Origin: Fidelibacterota bacterium
GTDB taxonomy: Bacteria > Fidelibacterota > Marinisomatia > SCGC-AAA003-L08 > JACNLC01
NCBI GenBank assembly: GCA_014381725.1
Contig: JACNLC010000071.1
Span: 24,027-88,026, forward strand
Reading direction: 5' to 3'
DNA: 64,000 bases
The position numbers and the translations under genes are program-made. Under the pieces are notes generated by a model. That model saw only the letters and a list, made by a program, of their open reading frames with translations, was not told the DNA's origin and searched no databases. The first letter of the stretch is position 1; each line of letters begins with the position of its first letter. Positions 19,580-29,356 of the stretch are shown in pieces.

Positions 19580-21781
19580 TTAACTTCTTTCCAAATAAAT
19601 AAGTCCGGGAACTAATTTTATCTTATTTTTCACTTTTGCAAGTTGTTTTGTATCTCTAATTTGTAAAATAAATATACCCGTTCCTATTCCCTCTTCAGAT
19701 TTTATATCAACACTAACAATATTTACATTCAATGTAGATACTGCTTCAGTTATATTTTTCAAAAAATGTTTTCTATCTTCACCTACAATTTTCAATCTTA
19801 CAATAAATGCTTGATTCTTTTTTGTATCCCACTCAACATTAATGAACCTATCTTTATTTTCCAGCATCGGAATGTTATGGCAAGTATTTCGGTGCACTGT
19901 AACTCCTCGACCTCTTGTAACATAACCTATAATTGAATCTCCCGGGATAGGACTACAACAATTACCAAAAGTTATCATTGTATCATCTATCCCGTCAATG
20001 ACAATTCCTTTAGCTAAACCCCGTGCTTTACTTAAAAACTTTGTTGTTAGAGATTCTTCGTCCCACCCTATTCCATCATCCTGAGCTTCATCAACTGGTG
20101 CATATTTTTGAATAATATCTCTGACAGTAATCTGACCTTTAGCTACCGCAGAGAAAATTAAATCTTCAGAATTAAATCCCATTGTTTTGGGAGATTTTTT
20201 AATATCATCTATTATTTTTAATTGTTTTAATCTACGAAGTGTTTTTTCAGTCATTTCGCGACCGAGTTTTATGCTGTGTTCGTGTTGTGCTTTCTTTACC
20301 CATCTTTTAATATGGGATTTGGCTTTTGTTGTTTTAACAAATTTCAACCAAGCTTGATTTGGTTTCTGATTTTCAGATGTAATTATTTCTACAGTATCAC
20401 CGTTTACCAATTTTGTATTTAGTGGAACAATTTTACTATTTATTTTTGCTCCTATACATCTGAACCCAACTTGACTATGAACAGCAAACGCAAAATCAAC
20501 GGGAGTAGAATCCACATTCAGTTGCATTACATCTCCACGAGGTGTGAAAACAAATATCTCTTCTTGGAATAAATCAATTTTTAAAAGATTTAAAAGTTCT
20601 TCTGGATCTTTTTCTTCGCTCTGTAAAGCTTCAACTAATTCTCGAAGCCATCTCATCTGCCTATTTATACCGTCATCTTTAACAATTACTGAACCTGATT
20701 CTTTGTAAACCCAGTGAGCAGCAACACCAATTTCAGCAGTTTTGTCCATTTCTTCAGTACGAATTTGAACTTCTACCATTTTACCATTTTTACCAAATAC
20801 AGTAGTGTGAATTGATTGGTACCCATTATTCTTTGGTGTTGCGATATAATCCTTAAAATTATCTTGAAGAGGAGTATAAATTTGATGGATAATGCCTAAA
20901 GCAGCATAACATTCTTCAACTTTGTCAACTATAACTCTAATAGCAAGTAGATCAAAAATTTCCTCGAATTCTATTCCTCTTTTTTTCATCTTTTTGTAAA
21001 TGGAATAGAAATGTTTTGGTCGGCCAAATATCTTAGATTCAATTTGAAATTCTTTAAATGTACTATGAATTGGTTTAGCAAATTCTTCTATGTACTTTTC
21101 TCGCTCAGATTTTGTTGCTTTTATCTTTTTATGCAAGAGTTTTGCTGTATCTGGGTCTAACACGCTAAGACTCAAGTCTTCAAGTTCACTCTTAAGTTTT
21201 CCCATTCCTAATCTATGAGCTAAAGCTGCATATACATCACGAGTTTCTATGGCAATTCGCCTTTGCTTTATCAGTGGAAGATGGTGGATTGTTTGCATAT
21301 TATGTAATCTATCGGCGAATTTTATTAATATCACACGAATATCTTTAGCAACAGACAAGAACATCTTCATAAAATTCTCTGCTTGCTTTTCCTTCCGGCT
21401 ATGAAATTTGATTCCTGATAATTTTGAAACTCCTTCAACAAGTTCTGCTACATTGAGATTAAATTCGTTTTCTAAATCAGTCCTGTTAACATCTGTATCT
21501 TCAATACTATCGTGTAACAAACCTGCTACTACAGTATCGCAATCTAATTTCCATTCGGCTAGAATTGTTGCTGTTTCGATACAATGATTGAAATAGGGTT
21601 CACCTGATCTTCGGCGTTGATTTTTATGGGCTTTTTCTCCAAATTGAAAAGCTTTCCACAAAAACTGAATATTATCGTCAGTTATATTCTTGTTATCAAG
21701 ATTGGTTAATATTTTTTGAAATTTCTTGGGGTATTCTTTCGATGAATCTCTGAAAATATGTCGTAATGGATTAAAGACCAT
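19580..21781 (-). CDS. Bifunctional (p)ppGpp synthetase/hydrolase, RelA/SpoT family
   Basis: 733 aa; HD domain (GLLHDSIEDTDV, KFADRLHNMQT), synthetase (YIATPKNNGYQSIHTTVFG, EVQIRTEEMDKTAEIGVAAHWVYKE), TGS (DSTPVDFAFAVHSQVGFRC) and C-terminal ACT. Confidence 0.95.
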   Translation of the reverse strand: MVFNPLRHIFRDSSKEYPKKFQKILTNLDNKNITDDNIQFLWKAFQFGEKAHKNQRRRSGEPYFNHCIETATILAEWKLDCDTVVAGLLHDSIEDTDVNRTDLENEFNLNVAELVEGVSKLSGIKFHSRKEKQAENFMKMFLSVAKDIRVILIKFADRLHNMQTIHHLPLIKQRRIAIETRDVYAALAHRLGMGKLKSELEDLSLSVLDPDTAKLLHKKIKATKSEREKYIEEFAKPIHSTFKEFQIESKIFGRPKHFYSIYKKMKKRGIEFEEIFDLLAIRVIVDKVEECYAALGIIHQIYTPLQDNFKDYIATPKNNGYQSIHTTVFGKNGKMVEVQIRTEEMDKTAEIGVAAHWVYKESGSVIVKDDGINRQMRWLRELVEALQSEEKDPEELLNLLKIDLFQEEIFVFTPRGDVMQLNVDSTPVDFAFAVHSQVGFRCIGAKINSKIVPLNTKLVNGDTVEIITSENQKPNQAWLKFVKTTKAKSHIKRWVKKAQHEHSIKLGREMTEKTLRRLKQLKIIDDIKKSPKTMGFNSEDLIFSAVAKGQITVRDIIQKYAPVDEAQDDGIGWDEESLTTKFLSKARGLAKGIVIDGIDDTMITFGNCCSPIPGDSIIGYVTRGRGVTVHRNTCHNIPMLENKDRFINVEWDTKKNQAFIVRLKIVGEDRKHFLKNITEAVSTLNVNIVSVDIKSEEGIGTGIFILQIRDTKQLAKVKNKIKLVPGLIYLERS

Positions 21782-21783
21782 AA

Positions 21784-23148
21784 CTACATTGGCATTTCAG
21801 AATCTACGGTCTGTGCATGAGTTAAATCTAAATCTCCAAACCAAGCATACTTATCAACAAACGCAACTGGAATAACTCCAGTAGGGCCGTTTCTATGTTT
21901 ACCAATAATAATTTCACCCATACCTTTATCTTCTTCATTCTTGGAATATACAAATTTTCTGTAAATAAATAGAACCACATCTGCATCTTGTTCAATTGCT
22001 CCACTTTCACGCAGATCTGACATAACAGGACGATGGTTTGTTCTTTTCTCTGGTTCTCGGGAAAGCTGGGACAATACAACTACTGGAATATTCAATTCCT
22101 TAGCTAAAGCTTTTAATGACCGTGATATTAAACTGATTTCCTGTTGTCGATTTTCTGAACGAGAAGACGCATTTATTAATTGTAGATAATCTACAAATAA
22201 AATGTCAATATCTTTTTCAGCTTTCAACCGACGAGCTTTTGCTCTAATTTCCATAATACTCAAACCCGGAGAATCATCCACATAAATTTTTGCTTCAGAT
22301 AAAGGACCAGCAGCTTGTGCCAATTTTTTCCAATCTTTTTTTGGTAATCTTGCAGTACGAACTAGATGACTGTCAACTTTCGCTTCGGCGGTAATTAATC
22401 GTTCTACTAACTGACGATTTGCCATTTCAAGACTAAAGAATCCAACGGAGTGCCCATATTCTACTGCAGCATTCCTCGCCATACCTAATGCTAATGCCGT
22501 TTTTCCCATTGAGGGACGAGCGGCCACAATCACCATATCTGATTGTTGAAAACCAGATAAAATATCGTCCAAACCATAAATTCCGGATGGAATACCTGTT
22601 AAACTTCCATCTTTATTTGTGCCGAATTTATCCAGTACATCATGTAAAATTGGTTCAACATGTTGAAATCCTCCACGAGTAGCACCTTGTGAAAGTGAAA
22701 ATATCACCTGTTCAGCTTTATCCAAAATTTCGGTTACATCATCTTTAGCATCGTAAGCTAGCGATGATAAATCAATAGAAGTTTTTATAATTTTACGAAG
22801 AATGTGTTTTTCTTGAACAATTTTAGCATAGTATTCTACATTTTCTGCTGATGGTGCTTCTGAAGATAATCCTGTTATGTAGTAAGCTCCACCAACTGAT
22901 TCCAAATCACCATTTTTCTTTAATTGATCAATTACACTAATTGTATCTACAGCTTTACTTTTATCAAACAACTCAATTATACTATTGAATATTTTCCCAT
23001 TGGCAGATTTATAAAAACTATCCGATTTTAAAATCTGCAGAGCTTTGGGTACAGCTTCTTTTTCAATAAGCATACATCCAATAGTAGCTTGTTCAGCTTC
23101 AACAGCTTGTGGTGGTAATCGTAAACTTTGTTCTTTATTTGCTGGCAT
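21784..23148 (-). CDS. dnaB: Replicative DNA helicase
   Basis: 454 aa; LPPQAVEAEQATIGCMLI, VIVAARPSMGKTALALGMARNAA, FVDYLQLI, VVVLSQLSREPEKR, SDLRESGAIEQDADVVLFIYR. Confidence 0.97.
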   Translation of the reverse strand: MPANKEQSLRLPPQAVEAEQATIGCMLIEKEAVPKALQILKSDSFYKSANGKIFNSIIELFDKSKAVDTISVIDQLKKNGDLESVGGAYYITGLSSEAPSAENVEYYAKIVQEKHILRKIIKTSIDLSSLAYDAKDDVTEILDKAEQVIFSLSQGATRGGFQHVEPILHDVLDKFGTNKDGSLTGIPSGIYGLDDILSGFQQSDMVIVAARPSMGKTALALGMARNAAVEYGHSVGFFSLEMANRQLVERLITAEAKVDSHLVRTARLPKKDWKKLAQAAGPLSEAKIYVDDSPGLSIMEIRAKARRLKAEKDIDILFVDYLQLINASSRSENRQQEISLISRSLKALAKELNIPVVVLSQLSREPEKRTNHRPVMSDLRESGAIEQDADVVLFIYRKFVYSKNEEDKGMGEIIIGKHRNGPTGVIPVAFVDKYAWFGDLDLTHAQTVDSEMPM

Positions 23149-23150
23149 GA

Positions 23151-23828
23151 CTACCCCTTATTCAAATAATTATCTCTGATTTTTTGGAAATCTTCCCAGC
23201 AAGGTCGTTTAAACGCAGGATTTCTAAGCAATGCCGCAGGATGATAAGTTACTATCGCATCAATCCCCTCGTATGAATAAGATTGTTTACGCATTTCACC
23301 TAATGGTAAATCAACTTTTAGTAAGGTTTTTGCAGCAACTCTACCTAAAGCAACAATAAGTTTCGGCTCGATTATTTTCAATTGAGTTTTAAGATAAGGT
23401 TCGCACTGTTCAACTTCTGATGTGTTTGGATTTCTATTATCAGGTGGACGACATTTAAGAACATTACAAATGTAAATATCGTCTCTTGTGAGATTTATTG
23501 CAGCGATAATTTTATCGAGTAATTTCCCAGCTCTTCCTACGAATGGTTCTCCAAGCAGATCTTCCTGTTTTCCGGGAGCTTCTCCAACAAACACAATATC
23601 CGCAGAGGGATTCCCAACTCCAAAAACAAAGTTTGTCCTTATTGAATGAAGTGAACACTTTTCACAATCACTTATTTGATTGGAATATTCAACAAGTGAT
23701 GATGAAACTTCACTAGAATTTGATTCTGCTTCAATATCAGAAATATCCTTTGACAAATATAGTTTATCCCCAAGTAAATCTTTGGTTTGTTCTAGATATG
23801 ACGAAATAGTCGGGGAAACTTTTTTCAA
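23151..23828 (-). CDS. Uracil-DNA glycosylase family 4
   Basis: 225 aa; [85 protein letters not shown]. Confidence 0.94.
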   Translation of the reverse strand: MKKVSPTISSYLEQTKDLLGDKLYLSKDISDIEAESNSSEVSSSLVEYSNQISDCEKCSLHSIRTNFVFGVGNPSADIVFVGEAPGKQEDLLGEPFVGRAGKLLDKIIAAINLTRDDIYICNVLKCRPPDNRNPNTSEVEQCEPYLKTQLKIIEPKLIVALGRVAAKTLLKVDLPLGEMRKQSYSYEGIDAIVTYHPAALLRNPAFKRPCWEDFQKIRDNYLNKG

Positions 23829-23831
23829 AAT

Positions 23832-24116
23832 TTACTCTGTTTTATCTTCTATTTTTTTACCATCAGTCCACTCTAATTTGCCATCTACAAATTCTTCTAG
23901 AGCAACAACAATTGGTTTTTCATGTTCAACAAAGTCTTCTCTTAGAGAAACTTCACCTGTAAAATACTCATCGTCACTTACAGCTTCAACAGGATCTAAT
24001 TTTACAACTCTTGAATCTACAATCTGTTTTGAGCGCTTTGCGGACACGATAACACTACTGTAAGTATCTTCTGATTGTGCTAATAATTTACTAAAAGGAA
24101 CTGTTTTTAATTTCAT
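23832..24116 (-). CDS. rpoZ: RNA polymerase omega subunit-like protein
   Basis: 94 aa; SVIVSAKRSKQIVDSR core and acidic C-terminus; located immediately after gmk as in many bacteria. Confidence 0.75.
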   Translation of the reverse strand: MKLKTVPFSKLLAQSEDTYSSVIVSAKRSKQIVDSRVVKLDPVEAVSDDEYFTGEVSLREDFVEHEKPIVVALEEFVDGKLEWTDGKKIEDKTE

Positions 24117-24694
24117 TTGGATGCCTCCTTAATCATTTTTTCTACTTCATCGACTGTTTGGTCTAAATCTTCATTGACCACAACTTTACTAAATTTCTCC
24201 TTAAATTCCATTTCAATTTGGAATCTTTTTAATCTACGCTTTATGATGGTTAGGGATTCTTTCCCTCTCTTAACCAATCTATCTTCAAGAACCTCTAATT
24301 GATCATCAATTTCTTCCCCAGGTGGTTCGATAAAAATGGATAGCGTTTCATCAGGAAATTCTTCCATTATTGTAGTTCCACCTTTAACATCAATATCCAA
24401 CATCAGAATTTGCTCATTATCCAAAGCATCTTCAAGTGGGCCAATTAATGTTCCATATTTACTGCCGTGAACCCATTCCCACTCGACGAAATCACCAAAT
24501 TTAACATAATGCTCAAATTTGTCAACATCCATGAAAATGTAATCTTCCCCATCTACTTCGCCTTCTCGAGGTTGGCGAGTTGTAGCTGATACAGAGAATT
24601 TCCACTCAGGATTCCGTTCTGATAATTTCCTGCAAATGGTAGTTTTTCCAGTACCTGATGGTGCAGATAAAACAACTAATAATCCTTTACTCAT
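24113..24694 (-). CDS. gmk: Guanylate kinase
   Basis: 193 aa; LLVVLSAPSGTGKTTICRKL, FSVSATTRQPREGEVDGEDYIFM. Confidence 0.96.
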   Translation of the reverse strand: MSKGLLVVLSAPSGTGKTTICRKLSERNPEWKFSVSATTRQPREGEVDGEDYIFMDVDKFEHYVKFGDFVEWEWVHGSKYGTLIGPLEDALDNEQILMLDIDVKGGTTIMEEFPDETLSIFIEPPGEEIDDQLEVLEDRLVKRGKESLTIIKRRLKRFQIEMEFKEKFSKVVVNEDLDQTVDEVEKMIKEASK

Positions 24695-25575
24695 AATATA
24701 TTTTGAACCTGTTCTCTAATGTTTTCTAATTCACTTTTCATATCAACAACCAGATGGCTAATTTTTACATTATCAGTTTTAGAGCCAATTGTGTTGATCT
24801 CTCTACCCATCTCTTGAAGAAGAAAATTCATCTTTTTACCCGAAGATTCTTCTCCAGATAAGTAATCTCTAAATAAATCTATATGACTTTGTAAACGAAC
24901 TTGTTCCTCAGTAATATCTCGTTTTTCAGCAATGATTGCAACTTCTTGATATAACCTATTTTCATCCAAACTAAAATCCGAAACAAGTTGTTTCATCTTT
25001 TCATTGTACCGATTCTGATATTCATCTCGGAATTCTTTATCATTTTTCTTTACCTCTGCGAGGATATTATCCACAGAATCTACCCTGTTTTCAATATCTT
25101 TTTGCAGATTTACACCCTCAATATTGCGCATTTTTATCAATTCTTCCAACGCAATTTTTAATCCATCAAAAAAAACTTTTTTAAGGCTTTCCTCATCAAC
25201 AACAGATTTATTCTCAAGAACATTTGGTAGCGAAAGAAATTGTTCTAAAGGAAAATCTCTGTTTGTATCGACAGTAGCTTGCAATTCTTTAACAATCTCC
25301 TGATACTGATACAACTTTTCTTTATTTAGTTTTGGAGTTGCATCCAAATTAACAAAAGAATCTTTATCAATAGAAATATTAACAGAACCACGGATACACA
25401 AATTCTTCACAACTTTAGAAATTTCATCTTCAAATTGATAAAACAATTTAGGCATTCGCATATTCAAATCAAAATACCTATTATTTACCGATTTTATCTC
25501 TATGGTTAAAGTGATTAAGTCCGTTTTGACTTCACTCTTTCCATAACCTGTCATACTAACTACCATTAATTGCAC
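24691..25575 (-). CDS. YicC family endoribonuclease-like protein
   Basis: 294 aa; SMTGYGKSE, IEIKSVNNRYFDLNMRMP, KKMNFLLQEMGREINTIGSKT; located upstream of gmk. Confidence 0.93.
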   Translation of the reverse strand: MQLMVVSMTGYGKSEVKTDLITLTIEIKSVNNRYFDLNMRMPKLFYQFEDEISKVVKNLCIRGSVNISIDKDSFVNLDATPKLNKEKLYQYQEIVKELQATVDTNRDFPLEQFLSLPNVLENKSVVDEESLKKVFFDGLKIALEELIKMRNIEGVNLQKDIENRVDSVDNILAEVKKNDKEFRDEYQNRYNEKMKQLVSDFSLDENRLYQEVAIIAEKRDITEEQVRLQSHIDLFRDYLSGEESSGKKMNFLLQEMGREINTIGSKTDNVKISHLVVDMKSELENIREQVQNIL

Positions 25576-25775
25576 TCCAAAATGGGTGAAAATATAATAA
25601 CTTTATCATTTACAAACAGATAGAAAAATTTACATCTGCAAAAAATGTTGAAAATAATAAATTCCCTTACCTACAAAATATTAACTGCTTATCTCAAATA
25701 CCGTCCCTTCGAGACACCCTTCTGATGGGAATTAAAGAGCTGTCAGTCTCCAGTCTCCTATCTCCAGTCTCTGAA

Positions 25776-26762
25776 TTACGGTTCAAAAATATCATTTAGT
25801 TCTTTCAAATTATTAAAATGTAATCCAACACTTATCTGATGCGATGCATTAAACGGAGTTTCTAAAGGTGAAGAAACAAACGCATAGTCAAAATCTAACA
25901 GATTGTGTTTTATTCCAAATCCTAATGAATACGGATATAAACTAGATGATCCTGCTCGTATGCTTATCATCTCAAATATCGTATATTCAAATCCAAAATG
26001 GTATTCTACTGTGTGCCAAAGAATGTTCAATCCACTATTAGAATATTCACCTAAAAAACGAGTTCCAAAATCTGCAGATAAAGTTAAATTACCATTTGAA
26101 TAATGTTGACCAATAACAACCCTTGGTGGTATGATTTCTGTAGTGCCTGTATTCCAGTGGATAACCGTTGAGGTTACATCTTGTATGAACACCCCCAAAG
26201 CCAAATTTGAAGATAATTCACTCTGGGAACCAATATCTAAACCAATCCCATATCCGTAGTAAGAATCTATTGAACTATAATAAGTTTTTAGATTCACACC
26301 AATTTTGTGTTTCTTAAAAAATTTATTTGAATAGGAAGTTATAAATCCGATTTCCTGATGGTCAAAATATGTAATTTGGCTGTAATCAATCGGGATGTCA
26401 GAAACATAGTTCGGAATTGCATCGGCAGTATTTGGAATATCTTCCACCGCTCTACGAATGAAACCAAATGACAAACTATTGCCGAATTTTAACAGAAAAG
26501 ACTTAGCAAGTAAATTTACTTTTACTAGTCCAGAAAATAAATCTTGATGAGAAAAGAAAATTGTATTTGTTGCATTTTCGTCTAAATTTGCGGGATTGGT
26601 AAAAATTGCTTGAGGTCCCACTCCAAAACTTACTCCAGTTTGCCCCATAGCATTTAGCCGAGAATCTTTTGCAAATTCAAAAATCTCTCCACCATATTTT
26701 ACTACTTCGGCAGAAAATATTTGTCCAATAAATAGCAAAATTATTAACGCAAATTTTCTCAT
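25776..26762 (-). CDS. PorV/PorQ-like outer membrane beta-barrel protein
   Basis: 328 aa; signal peptide; GGEIFEFAKDSRLNAMGQTGVSFGVGPQAIFTNPANL is typical of the PorV/PorQ family; beta-rich C-terminus. Confidence 0.8.
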   Translation of the reverse strand: MRKFALIILLFIGQIFSAEVVKYGGEIFEFAKDSRLNAMGQTGVSFGVGPQAIFTNPANLDENATNTIFFSHQDLFSGLVKVNLLAKSFLLKFGNSLSFGFIRRAVEDIPNTADAIPNYVSDIPIDYSQITYFDHQEIGFITSYSNKFFKKHKIGVNLKTYYSSIDSYYGYGIGLDIGSQSELSSNLALGVFIQDVTSTVIHWNTGTTEIIPPRVVIGQHYSNGNLTLSADFGTRFLGEYSNSGLNILWHTVEYHFGFEYTIFEMISIRAGSSSLYPYSLGFGIKHNLLDFDYAFVSSPLETPFNASHQISVGLHFNNLKELNDIFEP

Positions 26763-29356
26763 TAACTCAGTCCGTGTTTTTTCTTTAATTTATCAAGTTC
26801 TGTCAACGCTTCCAATGGAGTCAATTGATTCACATCCAATTCTTCTAATTCTTGTTTCAATTTATTTTCTTCTTCTTCAAAAAGTCCAATCTGTGAAATG
26901 TTTTTTACTTCCAAAGACGCAGAAGGTTTCGAGTTTTCAGTGCTCATCAGTTGATTCAATATCTCGCTTGAACGCTGAATTACCGATTTGGGTAATCCAG
27001 CCATTTCTGCAACATGCACTCCGTAACTTTTATCAGCTCCACCATCTATAATTTTTCGCAAGAAAATTACTCGATTCCCATATTCTTTTACAGCAACATT
27101 CAGATTAAACGCTCTTGGCAATTCGTCGGCAAGTTCAACGAGTTCGTGGTAATGCGTCGCAAACACAGTTTTAGCTGATACATCAGAAAAGTTATGCAAG
27201 TATTCGGTAACAGCCCACGCAATTGCAAGACCATCATAAGTGGAAGTTCCTCTGCCGATTTCATCCAATAATATCAAACTTTTAGGAGTTGCATTATTTA
27301 GAATATTAGCTGTTTCGTTCATCTCTACCAAAAAAGTTGATTCTCCTCCAGCTAAATTATCACTTGCTCCCACCCGAGTAAATAATTTATCTACAATTCC
27401 AATTTTGACAGTTTGTGCTGGGACAAAACAACCTATTTGAGCCATAATCACAACTAAACCAATTTGTCGTAAATATGTGCTTTTACCAGCCATATTCGGT
27501 CCTGTTAAAATAGCAATTTGCTTATTCTCATTTTCCAATTCAAGGTCGTTAGGAATAAAACTATCTCCAATTGGTAATAATTTTTCCACTACAGGATGGC
27601 GAGATTCTTTAAGTAACAATTCAGTGTCATCATTTATCTTAGGTCGGATATATTCATTTTGAAGTGCAATTTCACCGAGTGCTGATGCAATATCAAGTTT
27701 TGCCAAAATTTCGGCATTTTGTTGAATAGGTTTAGCAAACTTCAAAACATCATCTCTTAGTTGTTGGAAATACTTAGCTTCCAACGAAATTATTTTTTCT
27801 TCTGCAGATAAAATCTTGTTCTCATATTCTTTGAGTTCGGGAGTGAAATATCTTTCAGCATTGGTCAATGTTTGTTTGCGAATATAATTCTCAGGGACTT
27901 TATTCTGATGAGTTTTTGTTACTTCAATATAATACCCAAAAACACGATTGTAACCAACTTTTAAACTCGGAATACTAGTTTTTTGTTGCTCTTCCGCCTG
28001 ATATTTTATTAGCCAATCAGTCGCATTTTGCGATAACTCACGATATTCATCAAGTTCTTTAGAAAATCCCTCACGAATATATCCACCTTTTGCAGTATTT
28101 ACAGGAGGTTCATCCGAGAGAGTATTCTGAATAGTTTTTACTACAACATCTGTATTTTCTGCTTGTTTTAGCAGATTGACAATACACTGTTCATTTTTAC
28201 CAAACACTTGCTGAAATACTGGAATTTTAGACAACGATATTCCTAACTGAACTACATCTCTTGGAGTTGCTTTTTGGGTTGATAATCTCACCAAAATTCG
28301 CTCGATATCGGAAACTTCTTTGAGAGTTTGTTTAATTTCTTTACATAAATGATGGTCATTAACAAAAGTTTGGACTCTCTCTAATCTCTTTTCAATTTCA
28401 GTTTTGTCGGTTAATGGTCTGCGAAGCCATTGCTTTAGCAACCGACTCCCAGATGATGTAACAGTTTTGTCTATAACGCTTATGAGAGTACCGTGAATCC
28501 CTTGAGTGGCAAGCGATTTGAACAATTCCAAATTTCGAACGGTAAATGTGTCTAATGACATTATTCCATCTTCCTGAATTACAGAAACAGAAGTAATGTG
28601 TGTAGTTTTTCCATTAAAATTGTGATTGATATAATGCAACGCCATACCCGAAGCAGAAATTGCAAGATTCAAATCCTCCAATCCGAATCCCTTTAGATTT
28701 TGTGTTGCAAAATGTTCGGTTAATATTTCATATGTTGTAGAATATTCGGCTGTCCAATCTTGGCAAGTAGTAATGAAAAACTGGTTGTTTCCAATGATGT
28801 TCTGCAAAAGATGTTTTTGGCTTTCAGAAATAATTATTTCAGAAACTTGAAATTGTTTGAGCATATTCACTATATGACTCGTATTTGATTCACCGGTTTG
28901 AAACTCTCCGGTTGAATGGTCTAATAGAGAAATACCAAATTTATCTTTTTCAAACACAATACTTGCTAAATAATTATTCTCCCGCTTATCGAGATATTTC
29001 TCTGACAATGCTGTCCCGGGAGATAGCACTTCTACAACTTCTCGTTTTACAATTCCCTTGGCAAGTTTTGGGTCTTCAACTTGCTCGCAAATAGCAACTC
29101 GATGTCCGGCCTTTAGTAGTTTGTGTAAGTATTGGTCGAGTGCGTGATATGGAAATCCTGCAAGTGGAACTGATGATGCTGCACCATTTGCTCTTTTTGT
29201 TAGTGTAATTCCTAAAACTTCTGAAGCAATTTTAGCATCTTTTTCAAATGTTTCATAAAAATCTCCCAATCTGAAAAGCATTAAAGTATCTGGGTGAGCT
29301 TTCTTCGCATCCCAAAATTGTTTCATTACAGGAGTTGCACCTTTAGACCGTGTCAT
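26762..29356 (-). CDS. mutS: DNA mismatch repair protein MutS
   Basis: 864 aa; TPVMKQFWDAKKAHPDTLMLFRLGDFYETF, ILTGPNMAGKSTYLRQIGLVVIMAQIGCFVPA, FTRVGASDNLAGGESTFLVEM, LDEIGRGTSTYDGLAIAW. Confidence 0.98.
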   Translation of the reverse strand: MTRSKGATPVMKQFWDAKKAHPDTLMLFRLGDFYETFEKDAKIASEVLGITLTKRANGAASSVPLAGFPYHALDQYLHKLLKAGHRVAICEQVEDPKLAKGIVKREVVEVLSPGTALSEKYLDKRENNYLASIVFEKDKFGISLLDHSTGEFQTGESNTSHIVNMLKQFQVSEIIISESQKHLLQNIIGNNQFFITTCQDWTAEYSTTYEILTEHFATQNLKGFGLEDLNLAISASGMALHYINHNFNGKTTHITSVSVIQEDGIMSLDTFTVRNLELFKSLATQGIHGTLISVIDKTVTSSGSRLLKQWLRRPLTDKTEIEKRLERVQTFVNDHHLCKEIKQTLKEVSDIERILVRLSTQKATPRDVVQLGISLSKIPVFQQVFGKNEQCIVNLLKQAENTDVVVKTIQNTLSDEPPVNTAKGGYIREGFSKELDEYRELSQNATDWLIKYQAEEQQKTSIPSLKVGYNRVFGYYIEVTKTHQNKVPENYIRKQTLTNAERYFTPELKEYENKILSAEEKIISLEAKYFQQLRDDVLKFAKPIQQNAEILAKLDIASALGEIALQNEYIRPKINDDTELLLKESRHPVVEKLLPIGDSFIPNDLELENENKQIAILTGPNMAGKSTYLRQIGLVVIMAQIGCFVPAQTVKIGIVDKLFTRVGASDNLAGGESTFLVEMNETANILNNATPKSLILLDEIGRGTSTYDGLAIAWAVTEYLHNFSDVSAKTVFATHYHELVELADELPRAFNLNVAVKEYGNRVIFLRKIIDGGADKSYGVHVAEMAGLPKSVIQRSSEILNQLMSTENSKPSASLEVKNISQIGLFEEEENKLKQELEELDVNQLTPLEALTELDKLKKKHGLS

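Noticed and set aside
23680-24063. 127-aa plus-strand ORF
   Set aside because: Antisense across udg and rpoZ; Ser/Thr-rich composition is expected from the reverse frame.
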